Below, piece by piece: positions 20,297-26,786 of a stretch of 26,786 bases of DNA (the first letter of the stretch is position 1; each line of letters opens with the position of its first letter). A program made the translations under genes and the position numbers. The stretch spans positions 1-26,786 of the forward strand of contig JBFIXI010000056.1 of assembly GCA_041605955.1 (NCBI GenBank), read 5' to 3'. The notes below the pieces were generated by a model. The model ran no database searches and had not been told where the DNA came from. It saw only the letters and a list, made by a program, of their open reading frames with translations. The DNA is from JAHEJX01 sp041605955 (GTDB taxonomy: Bacteria; Actinomycetota; Acidimicrobiia; Spongiisociales; UBA5794).

Positions 20297-22659
20297 CGCG
20301 GGCGCACTGCCGCCAGCCCGGCCAAGGTCGTGGCCGCGTAACAGGCCAGGCCGGCCAATATCACCGCATGGGATCCGAAGCTGATACCGATCAGTGCAGC
20401 CAGCGCCGAGCCACCGATGGCGGCGGCGCCGTTGACGGCCCACATCTTCTGCACGGCCCACTCCCCGGTGACGCCCACGATGCGGATGCCGATGGGAAAG
20501 GCAAAGCCGAGCAGGAAGCCCACCCCCGCCAAGAGCATTCCAGAGGCCAGCGCCCTGCCAGAACCGGAGCTGATCGACTCCAGGACGTCGAGCCTCGCAA
20601 ACAGGGCTAGCAGAAGCACGAGGCCGGCAACTATCGCCAGCCACGCCCGGTGCAAGCTGCCATCGGGAAACAAGCGCCTCGAGAAAAAGGCGCCGGCGCC
20701 CGTGCCGAGGAGCATCCAGAACAACACCACGGACAGCACCAATGTTGGGTGACCCAGGATCAGGATCAACCGCTGATGGAGGCCCAGCTGAATGAGGATG
20801 TAGCCCATCCCGATGCCGAAGAAATAGAGACTCATCAATCGGTAGACGCGACGTCCTCCAGCCGAAGACTCGGCACTCGGCAGGGTCATCGCAGCAAGGC
20901 CCAGCACCAGCGCGGCAAAGGCAGCCGCCAACACGGTCAGCACCATGAGCACGCGCACTCCGTTCATGGTGATCTCGGTCACCGGGCCGTATTGCTGTCC
21001 GGCGGCAGTCACCACGTCGGCGGGTCGGAGCTGGAGGAAGAAATAGGGGCGCTCATCGCTCGGTGGGGAAATGTCGAAGGGGCTTTCGCCGATAGCCGCC
21101 TGGCGGCCGGAGTGGTCGAGCAGCTGATCGATGATCGGGTCCTCATTCCATCCCGGGGCCGCCAACGGGATGAAACCGTTGGCAGCGGATGTGGACTCGA
21201 ACCGTTCCAGCTCGGCTGCGGAGTACGGGCTCTTCGAGATGAGGATCGTCGCTCGGGCCACACTGCCGTCGAATTGCCAGTCCACATCCGGCACCTCTTG
21301 AGCGACCAGCAAGACGTGTTGGGCGGGGGATTCGATACCGATCCGTTGCAGCGACTCCGCCGCCAGCGCAACCAGGCGCTGTGTCTCCGCCGGTGATGAC
21401 GATACATACCAGCGGGTCATGGTGAGGATCCCCTCAGGAGAGAGGGCGTCGAGGAAGATCTCCCACCCGTCGGTCGTGTACAGCCCGTTTTCGGACAGCA
21501 GAAAGCCCCCGCTGGCGGTGGCCGCCCACGTATCGATCAGCGACGCCTGGATGAGGTCGTACTCCTGCTCGGAATGCAAGATCCCGACACGCGCCTCGCT
21601 GTGAATCAACTCCAGCTGCGGCCTTGTCGTCAAGGCGTTGAAGTCGGCGTACTCATCGCGGAGGAGATCGATGATGATGCCGTTCAGCTCGTATCCGTCG
21701 ACCCGTTGGGCCCTCAGCGTCAACGGCGGCGTCAGGTCATCCCCGCCACCGACCCCGATGACCGCGACTCGCGGCAGATCGCGGCCGAGGAGATACGCCA
21801 CGTACGTAGCGGATTCCCGCCAGTCGGGAACGATGGGCTCTTCACCGCGGGCTTGAGCCGCCGAGATCTTCCGGAGCGGGGTGGCCGCGGAGCGGTCGAT
21901 GAGGATGCGATGCTCACCCGCCGCAAAGTCTTCTTGAAGCACGATTCGGGAGTGCTCGTTCCAGCGCTCGAAGTGAAACGGCAAATCCGAGAGCCGCAGG
22001 AAGGCTCCGTCCGAGGCCACGTTGGCCCCCACGCCGAGTAAGGCCGACGCCGCGGTGAGCGCGCAGACCACTCGAAAGACTGATCGCCGCGACAACGAGG
22101 CGCCGGCCAACGCCGCCAGACCGGCAGGAACCAGCAAGGTGGCGGTGCCTTGAACGACCCGCATCACGAGGATGGCGCCCAAGCAGGCCGCGGCCGCCGC
22201 CGCCAAATCGGCCGCATAGAGGCGATCGATCCATCGGGCTCGGCGGGCAAAAGCCGCCGCCAGAAACGCGCCGGCGGCCACCAGACCCGGCAGGAACACG
22301 ATCGCCTGGAGCGCGACACCGCCCAGCTCGAGATCGCCTTCGGGTGAAGAGCTTCCGGCAAACCGGAAGGCGGCGAAGATGGTCGCAGCTGCGAAGACCC
22401 AGGCCAGGGCCGCCAGTCGGTCGGCGAATAGGGTATCCGAGCTGTCGCGGACGTTCCATCGCGAAACGGCGATACCACCCAGCGCGAGTCCGGCCATGAT
22501 CAACGAGACGGCGAAGAACGAGTAGTGGTGGAAGAAGGCGACGGAGAACAAGCGGGTCACCATCAGCTCGACGAGGAGCATCGCGCCGGCAATGACGGCT
22601 ACTGCGGCGGTCAGCAGCCGAGGAGGCGCGCTGGGCGAACCGCTCGATCCGGCAGTCAT
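20293..22659 (-). CDS. Polytopic membrane protein with spermidine-synthase-like methyltransferase-fold domain, 788 aa
   Basis: The N-terminal 200 or so residues hold several membrane helices (for example LLTAAVAVIAGAMLLVELMV, FAVSLIMAGLALGGIAV). A soluble SpeE-like domain follows, with the Rossmann-type glycine motif VIGVGGGDDLTP (GGGDD at 304-308, where true spermidine synthases have GGGDG) and VDGYELN. Further marks are LELIHSEARVGI, YDLIQASLIDTWAATASGGF and LSPEGILTMTRW. The C-terminal part is again polytopic with about seven helices. Such membrane-embedded spermidine-synthase-like proteins are widespread; their substrates are mostly unknown. ATG 22659 is set by AGGAGG 8 nt upstream, giving MTAGSSGSPSAPPRLL; longer frames to 22731 lack support. 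No polyamine pathway partner is seen nearby, so true spermidine synthesis is doubtful. Confidence 0.85.
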   Translation of the reverse strand: MTAGSSGSPSAPPRLLTAAVAVIAGAMLLVELMVTRLFSVAFFHHYSFFAVSLIMAGLALGGIAVSRWNVRDSSDTLFADRLAALAWVFAAATIFAAFRFAGSSSPEGDLELGGVALQAIVFLPGLVAAGAFLAAAFARRARWIDRLYAADLAAAAAACLGAILVMRVVQGTATLLVPAGLAALAGASLSRRSVFRVVCALTAASALLGVGANVASDGAFLRLSDLPFHFERWNEHSRIVLQEDFAAGEHRILIDRSAATPLRKISAAQARGEEPIVPDWRESATYVAYLLGRDLPRVAVIGVGGGDDLTPPLTLRAQRVDGYELNGIIIDLLRDEYADFNALTTRPQLELIHSEARVGILHSEQEYDLIQASLIDTWAATASGGFLLSENGLYTTDGWEIFLDALSPEGILTMTRWYVSSSPAETQRLVALAAESLQRIGIESPAQHVLLVAQEVPDVDWQFDGSVARATILISKSPYSAAELERFESTSAANGFIPLAAPGWNEDPIIDQLLDHSGRQAAIGESPFDISPPSDERPYFFLQLRPADVVTAAGQQYGPVTEITMNGVRVLMVLTVLAAAFAALVLGLAAMTLPSAESSAGGRRVYRLMSLYFFGIGMGYILIQLGLHQRLILILGHPTLVLSVVLFWMLLGTGAGAFFSRRLFPDGSLHRAWLAIVAGLVLLLALFARLDVLESISSGSGRALASGMLLAGVGFLLGFAFPIGIRIVGVTGEWAVQKMWAVNGAAAIGGSALAALIGISFGSHAVILAGLACYAATTLAGLAAVRPR

Positions 22660-22797
22660 GCTCGATGCCTCCTGGCCGCGACTCGCGGACTGTAACATCG
22701 CGTATATCGTCGCCTCACCCGCGAAAACCAAGGGGTTAGCCGCCCACCCACTTTGTCGCTGGCACGCCGAGACCCTTACTCGCTAGGTTTTGGGCCA

Positions 22798-22913
22798 CGA
22801 GAGAAATCTCGGCGTTGGGGAAAACGATGGGGACGCCACGAAAGGGGACATGTCGCCTCATCTGCTCCTGATGTGATCGGGGAACGCACGGCTCGACCTT
22901 CCGAGCCAGATGA
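22798..22913 (+). promoter_or_regulatory. Potentially structured 5' leader of the RTX gene
   Basis: Four helices can be drawn by eye. CGAGA-GAAA-TCTCG (22798-22811) is a hairpin with a GAAA loop. GGCGT pairs with ACGCC (about 22811-22815 / 22832-22836). TCATCT (22858-22863) pairs with AGATGA (22908-22913), enclosing GGCTCG/CGAGCC (22890-22895 / 22902-22907). The last helix ends right before the AGAGAGG ribosome site at 22914-22920. It fits no riboswitch class I know. Whether this region is transcribed is not known. Confidence 0.35.
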
Positions 22914-22926
22914 AGAGAGGCGATTC

Positions 22927-24033
22927 ATGAGACGTAGAAGACTGGCCGTTGCGTCGGCCATGTTTCTGGCTGTGATGGTGTTGCCGACTGCGGCGCTGGC
23001 GGCGCCCCCCGACAACGACAGCTTCGAGGGCTCCGAGGTGATCGATCCGGCGGCGTTGCCGTTCGAGACGACCCTCGACACCACCGAGGCAGCAACTGAA
23101 GGAGCCGATCTCGAGGCGGTGGCGTTGTGCGAAGGCCCACCCGCCACGGACGCCGCCGTGTGGTACTCCATAACCCCGACGGCGGATATCAACTTGTTTG
23201 TGAGCACCGCCGGCAGCGACTACTCGGCCGGCATACTGGTGCTCACCGGTGAGCCCGGTTCCTTCGCGCTCGACGGCTGCGCTCCGGGAAGAATCGACTT
23301 CTTTGCGCTGGCCGGAGTCACCCACCATCTCCTGATCATCGACGATCAAGGCGATGGCGGCGGCAACGGGGGAACGCTGCAGCTGCAGGTTGGTGACCTG
23401 GGTGAGGAGCTGTGCCCCGGGATCTTCGCCAACGATCCGGACTTCGCCGGCGCCAACGTGATCATCGGCACCGACGGCGACGACGTCATCATGGGCACCG
23501 ATGGCTTCGACGCCATCATCGGCTTGGATGGCAATGACACCATTCATGGCCTGGACGGTGATGACCTGTTGGCCGGCTGTGCCGGAGACGACGACATCGA
23601 CGGCGGCCTGGGCGACGACGGTATCACCGGCGACGGCCTGGGCTTCTTCGGCAACCCGGAGGCCGAGGGGGGCAACGACACGATCGCCGGCGGTCCGGGC
23701 AACGATGAGCTGCTCGGGGGACCCGGCGACGACGTCATGACCGGCGGCCCCGGAAGGGACGTCGTTATCGGGCACCAAGGCGACGACATGGTGTACGGCA
23801 ACCAAGGTCGTGACCTGGTGTTCGGCGGATTGGGCAACGATCACGTCTCGGGCGGCAACGGCAAGGACTTCGTGACCGGTGGCTGGGGAGATGACTTCCT
23901 GTCGGGCGGCAACGGGAAGGACTTCCTCAACGGGGCGCCTCCCGTCTTCGAGGACTTCGACCCCGAACCGGAAGCCACGGACACATGCGTCGGTGGCCGC
24001 GGCGTCGACGAGGTGATCAACTGCGAAGCATGA
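22927..24033 (+). CDS. Secreted RTX calcium-binding protein with N-terminal PPC-like domain, 368 aa
   Basis: A signal peptide (MRRRRLAVASAMFLAVMVLP...ALA, about 25 residues) is followed by a PPC-like beta domain at about 35-160 (AVWYSITPTADINLFVSTAG, HHLLIIDDQGDGGGN). From about residue 178 come many Gly/Asp-rich RTX nonapeptides, e.g. IGTDGDDVIMG, GGPGNDELLGG, GGNGKDFVTGG. They are broken once by a loop containing FFGNPEAEGG and end before a Pro/Glu segment and a Cys-bearing cap CVGGRGVDEVINCEA. RTX repeats bind calcium and fold as a beta-roll outside the cell. No enzyme domain is present, so a surface or structural role is likely. ATG 22927 follows AGAGAGG by 6 nt; a longer frame from 22753 is not supported. 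A hairpin lies 27 bp after the stop. Confidence 0.9.
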   Translation: MRRRRLAVASAMFLAVMVLPTAALAAPPDNDSFEGSEVIDPAALPFETTLDTTEAATEGADLEAVALCEGPPATDAAVWYSITPTADINLFVSTAGSDYSAGILVLTGEPGSFALDGCAPGRIDFFALAGVTHHLLIIDDQGDGGGNGGTLQLQVGDLGEELCPGIFANDPDFAGANVIIGTDGDDVIMGTDGFDAIIGLDGNDTIHGLDGDDLLAGCAGDDDIDGGLGDDGITGDGLGFFGNPEAEGGNDTIAGGPGNDELLGGPGDDVMTGGPGRDVVIGHQGDDMVYGNQGRDLVFGGLGNDHVSGGNGKDFVTGGWGDDFLSGGNGKDFLNGAPPVFEDFDPEPEATDTCVGGRGVDEVINCEA

Positions 24034-24060
24034 CGTAGAGATGCTTCCGATATGGTCGAA

Positions 24061-24089
24061 CGGGACCGGGGTGCAAAGCCCCGGTCCCG
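24061..24089 (+). terminator. 11-bp hairpin downstream of the RTX gene
   Basis: CGGGACCGGGG (24061-24071) pairs perfectly with CCCCGGTCCCG (24079-24089) around a TGCAAAG loop. It starts 27 bp after the RTX stop codon. No T-run follows. Confidence 0.7.
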
Positions 24090-24143
24090 TCGCGTGGGGT
24101 GGGGCGACGCACTCGTCTGCTCCTCCAGGCGATCACTCGATGA

Positions 24144-24149
24144 CTAAGG
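24144..24149 (+). promoter_or_regulatory. Possible -10 box of the propeller protein gene
   Basis: TAAGGT 42 nt before ATG 24192. A small hairpin GTCCCG-GAGT-CGGGAC sits between it and the ribosome site. No clear -35 is seen. Confidence 0.3.
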
Positions 24150-24191
24150 TGGCGGCGGGTCCCGGAGTCGGGACGTTGGGGAGGAATGATC

Positions 24192-25103
24192 ATGCGCCTG
24201 TTACGAACCTTGATGCTCGCCCTCGCTTTGTCGACTGGTGCAATTGCACCGGTTACGGCGGCGTCGCCGTATCCAGACGTCATCCCGCTCCCCGGCGGCT
24301 ATTTCCCGGAGGGCATCGCCGCAGGCGACGGGCACACCGCTTATGTCGGCTCTCTCGTCGACGGTGCCGTCCGCACGGTCGACCTACGGACCGGAGAAAC
24401 CGAGGAGCTGGTGGTGGGCGCCCCGGGCCGGCTGGCCGTCGGCATGAACTACGACCGCTCAACAGGCAGCCTGTTCGTCGCCGGTGGACCGGACGGCAAC
24501 GCTTACATCTACGACGGCAAGACGGGCGAAACGGTTGCGGTCGTCAACATCGTGCCCTTTGGATTCGTCAACGACGTCTTCGTCACCAACGATGCCGCCT
24601 ACTTCACCAACTCCTTCTTCCCCGAGATCTATGCGTTGCCGCTGGAGCCGAATGGTGCGATCGCAGGACCGGCGCAGACAATTGCGCTGAGTGGTGACTT
24701 CCAGTTCGCCCCAGGCCAGTTCAACGCCAACGGCATCGTCGCCACCGAATCCGGGGACACGTTGATCGTGGTCAACAGCTTCTTCGGCGAGATCTACACG
24801 GTCGATCCCGCCACGGGAGTCGCCACCGCCATCGACCTCGGCGGGACCGCAGTGAACGGCGACGGGCTCGTGCTGATCGGCCGCACCCTCTATGCCGTCG
24901 AGGGATCAAAGAACCAGATCACGGCAATCGAGCTCGCCCCCGACCTGTCGGCGGGAACCGTGGTGGGGGGTATCACCAGCCCGGCCTTCGCTGTCCCGAC
25001 GACGGCGGCCCGCTTCGGTGCAAGCCTCTACGCCGTAAACGCCAAGTTTGGGACCCCACCGCTGCCGACTACACCGTACGAGATAGTTCGTGTCGAGCGC
25101 TGA
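24192..25103 (+). CDS. Secreted SMP-30/NHL-like beta-propeller protein, 303 aa
   Basis: Starts MRLLRTLMLALALSTGAIAP with a signal peptide ending about TAA (residue 24). The mature protein is a series of propeller-type repeats: YFPEGIAAGDGHTAYVGSLV, GAVRTVDLRTGETEELV, GMNYDRSTGSLFVAGGPDGN, VNDVFVTNDAAYFTNSFFPE, GIVATESGDTLIVVNSFFGE and IYTVDPATGVATAIDLGG. These look like six-bladed SMP-30/gluconolactonase or NHL folds, but I do not see enough metal ligands to claim lactonase activity. ATG 24192 has GGGGAGGA 6 nt upstream; an in-frame ATG at 24186 is directly abutted by it and is less likely. The gene follows the RTX gene on the same strand but is separated by a terminator-like hairpin. Confidence 0.82.
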   Translation: MRLLRTLMLALALSTGAIAPVTAASPYPDVIPLPGGYFPEGIAAGDGHTAYVGSLVDGAVRTVDLRTGETEELVVGAPGRLAVGMNYDRSTGSLFVAGGPDGNAYIYDGKTGETVAVVNIVPFGFVNDVFVTNDAAYFTNSFFPEIYALPLEPNGAIAGPAQTIALSGDFQFAPGQFNANGIVATESGDTLIVVNSFFGEIYTVDPATGVATAIDLGGTAVNGDGLVLIGRTLYAVEGSKNQITAIELAPDLSAGTVVGGITSPAFAVPTTAARFGASLYAVNAKFGTPPLPTTPYEIVRVER

Positions 25104-25141
25104 GGACGGGCGACGAATTGACTCAACACTGCAGACCGGAC

Positions 25142-25160
25142 CGGGCCGGCCGGCGGCCCG
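25142..25160. terminator. Small hairpin between convergent genes
   Basis: CGGGCC (25142-25147) pairs with GGCCCG (25155-25160) around GGCCGGC. It lies in the 57-bp gap between the propeller and SGNH hydrolase genes and could end both transcripts. The stem is short and no T-run is present. Confidence 0.4.
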
Positions 25161-25922
25161 CTAACCGGCTGCCCGTTCATCAAGCCCCAGCTGGGCGAGT
25201 TCGGCTTCGAGCGTCGGGATGACGGAGTCGGCCCAAGCGATGTGGCCCTCAGCGCTGGGATGGAAGAGGTCGGCGGCGAACATGTGAAGACCGCGGTTGA
25301 AGGCCTCAGTGGTGAGGCTCCATTGATCGATCTTGGCTACTGAGCGCCGCTGCGCCACCCGACGATGCACCCGATCGGCGATGTGCCCCGAACCCGCCGC
25401 CAGCCGGTCCACCGGGTAGGGCAACCGGGGAATCGACCCGAGATCGCCCACTCCGAAGAGGATGACCGACGACGACACCCGCTGCATGCGCCGCACGATC
25501 TCGTCGAGGCGCCGCTCGAAGCGCCACACCGGCGTCATCCGCAGAATGTCGTTGGAGCCAACGGACACGATCACCACGTCGTGCCGATGAACCTCGGCGA
25601 GCGGCACCTGCTCGTGAAGGACATGCCACGACCGCGATCCCCCGATGGCATAGCTGCGCAGCTCGACCCGAAAGCGGTCTGCGAGATGCCGGGCGACGAC
25701 CCGCGGCCAGCAATCGTCGACGCTGGCGAGCCCTTGTCCGGTGACGGTGCTGTCACCGAGGATCGCCAGACGCAGCGAATGCTGCGCCAAATCGCCGAAT
25801 TCACCCGACGGATCGAATCCGTCGGCAAGCGGCAGGCGACGCAGGCTGGCGTAGGCAGCTTGCCCCGCTATCAGCCCGACGCTGCCTGCAACGGCGCTCA
25901 GCCCTACGACCCGGCCCCTCAT
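25161..25922 (-). CDS. SGNH/GDSL-family hydrolase, 253 aa
   Basis: An esterase/lipase-type serine hydrolase. Block I is RLAILGDSTVTGQG with nucleophile S58, block II is YAIGGSRSW (G95), block III is VSVGSNDILR (N124), and block V is ADLFHPSAEGH (D218, H221), so the catalytic set is complete. The N-terminus MRGRVVGLSAVAGSVGLIAG could be a signal sequence or membrane anchor, so the enzyme may act outside the membrane. Substrate (lipid, acetylated polysaccharide or ester) cannot be told. ATG 25922 lies 6 nt after a TAGATT box, fitting leaderless transcription; no ribosome site is present. It is divergent from the alpha/beta hydrolase gene with 96 bp between them. Confidence 0.9.
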   Translation of the reverse strand: MRGRVVGLSAVAGSVGLIAGQAAYASLRRLPLADGFDPSGEFGDLAQHSLRLAILGDSTVTGQGLASVDDCWPRVVARHLADRFRVELRSYAIGGSRSWHVLHEQVPLAEVHRHDVVIVSVGSNDILRMTPVWRFERRLDEIVRRMQRVSSSVILFGVGDLGSIPRLPYPVDRLAAGSGHIADRVHRRVAQRRSVAKIDQWSLTTEAFNRGLHMFAADLFHPSAEGHIAWADSVIPTLEAELAQLGLDERAAG

Positions 25923-25928
25923 GGGCCA

Positions 25929-25934
25929 AATCTA
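25929..25934 (-). promoter_or_regulatory. -10 box of leaderless promoter for the SGNH hydrolase
   Basis: On the minus strand TAGATT is followed by TGGCCC (6 nt) and the ATG at 25922. This gives the same spacing as the regulator gene at 4886 and the helical protein gene at 13105. Confidence 0.5.
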
Positions 25935-26005
25935 CCAAGACGCAGATCCGCATCACGACATAGCCCACAACGGTCCGGACGCCACACACTCCGAATGCGC
26001 CCGGG

Positions 26006-26011
26006 TAGCTT
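26006..26011 (+). promoter_or_regulatory. -10 box of leaderless promoter for the alpha/beta hydrolase
   Basis: TAGCTT is followed by TGAGGAC (7 nt) and ATG 26019. The GAGGA inside that spacer is too close to the ATG to be a normal ribosome site. Confidence 0.5.
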
Positions 26012-26018
26012 TGAGGAC

Positions 26019-26786
26019 ATGCATCCGATCGACCGGGCCGCCAGCTGGGTGTTTCGTTTGGGGCCGTCCACGCGCGCCGTGTTCCGTGATGGCTGGGGGG
26101 ACGAGACTCTGCTTGCCGCCCTCGATGCCGCCGACCGGCGGACGCACGCCCCCGAAATCAGCATCGACTGGGGCCCAGAACGCCACGAGAACGGGCTGAT
26201 CATCAAAGACGGCAGCTTCCCCAGCCCGGCGGATCACCTTCCTGCCGCCAGCCGGCTGGCGGAAGTACGGATGATCGCGCCCGAGGTTGCGGACGGCCGG
26301 TTGGTCGTGATGATGGCGGCGTGGAACGATCACGGCTTCTCGACGCGCAGCGTGCTGGCGGCGCAGCTGGCCCGGTACGGGGTCACAACCGTGATGCTGG
26401 AGAACCCGTACTACGGCAGCCGCCGAGTCGGGCAGGACCCGCCGATTCGTACGGTCGCCGACTTCGCAGTGATGGGCCGCGCCGCGGTGGTCGAAGGCTG
26501 GGCACTGACGGCGCATTTCGCGGAGGACAATCAGGTCGGTGTAGCGGGCTACTCGATGGGAGGCAACATCGCCGCCTTGGTGGGAGCGCTCGCGAACCAT
26601 CCCACGGCCATCGCCGCCCTGGCCGCCTCCCACTCCCCCGCTCCGGTCTGGCTGGATGGAGTCATCCGCAATGTCATCGATTGGGATGCCCTCGGCGGGC
26701 CCGGTGCCGCCGCCCGACTGCGCCGCGAATTCAGCAAGGCAACGGTGCTCGCCATCGAACCGAGACCTCACACGGCGGCGGCAATC
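26019..26786 (+). CDS. Alpha/beta hydrolase (ABHD18/DUF2048-like), cut by the window end
   Basis: The frame from ATG 26019 stays open through the last base (256 codons), so the C-terminus is missing. It starts MHPIDRAASWVFRLGPSTRA. A strand-rich segment with VVMMAAWNDHGFSTRS follows (position of the usual oxyanion region), then VTTVMLENPYYGSRR and the nucleophile elbow VGVAGYSMGGNIAALVGAL, in which the GYSMGG serine is the expected nucleophile. The later ALAASHSPAPVWLDGVI fits an alpha/beta-hydrolase core. The ENPYYGSRR element recalls the ABHD18 (DUF2048) family; this assignment is tentative and the acid and His of the triad lie beyond the window. The start follows a TAGCTT box by 7 nt. An 819-nt frame on the other strand is its shadow. 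Confidence 0.85.
   Translation, partial: MHPIDRAASWVFRLGPSTRAVFRDGWGDETLLAALDAADRRTHAPEISIDWGPERHENGLIIKDGSFPSPADHLPAASRLAEVRMIAPEVADGRLVVMMAAWNDHGFSTRSVLAAQLARYGVTTVMLENPYYGSRRVGQDPPIRTVADFAVMGRAAVVEGWALTAHFAEDNQVGVAGYSMGGNIAALVGALANHPTAIAALAASHSPAPVWLDGVIRNVIDWDALGGPGAAARLRREFSKATVLAIEPRPHTAAAI

Noticed and set aside
22798..22913. Cyclic di-GMP (GEMM-I) riboswitch upstream of the RTX gene
   Set aside because: GGGGACGCC superficially resembles part of the consensus, but the GCAAACC segment, the GNRA-capped P2 and the matching receptor are not in the required order.
22858..23844. 328-codon minus-strand frame
   Set aside because: It is antisense to the RTX repeats and lacks any recognisable motif or start signal.
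24061..24089. Riboswitch fragment suggested by GTGCAAAGCC
   Set aside because: It is simply the loop and 3' arm of a perfect terminator-like hairpin directly after the RTX gene.

Overview
This is a high-GC, gene-dense chromosomal segment whose style points to an uncultured or little-studied actinobacterium. The reasons are a SARP/AfsR-type (BTAD) regulator, an ECF sigma factor with a membrane anti-sigma, a DUF4242 protein, a DUF2254 membrane protein, a luciferase-like flavin oxidoreductase, and a mixture of strong Shine-Dalgarno starts with apparently leaderless starts (TANNNT box 6-7 nt before ATG). I see no rRNA, tRNA, CRISPR array, transposase or phage gene. I cannot name the species.

Layout. 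(1) 1-81: five 16-bp tandem repeats abutting a small unknown gene (80-511, minus). (2) 525-4886, minus: a 1453-aa fusion regulator (winged helix, BTAD, degenerate cyclase, AAA ATPase, helical repeats, SgrR-like SBP_bac_5 domain). Upstream of it lies a textbook-like SARP heptamer array. (3) 5002-5732, plus: a DUF4242 gene and a secreted-protein gene overlapping by ATGA, ended by a 13-bp hairpin. (4) 5841-8648, minus: a putative stress/envelope operon of a stalked, secreted, membrane-tethered protein, an ECF sigma factor, an anti-sigma factor and a small membrane protein, with a candidate ECF-type promoter in front. (5) 8857-12061: an AAC(3)-like acetyltransferase, a frameshifted NTF2-like gene, an LLM-family oxidoreductase, and a HAD phosphatase whose frame runs 369 nt antisense into the oxidoreductase gene. 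(6) 12159-12952: a start-less RTX C-terminal remnant and an unknown gene. (7) 13105-18814: a large helical protein of unknown role, a secreted acidic protein, a DUF2254 protein and a membrane-anchored beta-propeller-like protein. (8) 19106-22659: a membrane-anchored coiled-coil/HhH protein convergent, with overlapping stops, with a polytopic spermidine-synthase-like protein. (9) 22927-25103: a secreted PPC+RTX calcium-binding protein with a potentially structured leader, then a secreted beta-propeller protein. (10) 25161-end: an SGNH hydrolase divergent from an alpha/beta hydrolase that is cut by the window end.

The most notable units are the self-contained regulator/operator/DUF4242 module (a cytosolic solute-binding domain fused to a SARP/STAND regulator), the ECF operon headed by a protein with eight VKKAEP-like repeats, and the recurrent leaderless-start signature. 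Three genes show decay or sequence error: the NTF2-like frameshift, the HAD stop loss and the RTX remnant. All functional statements come from motif reading; no searches could be run.
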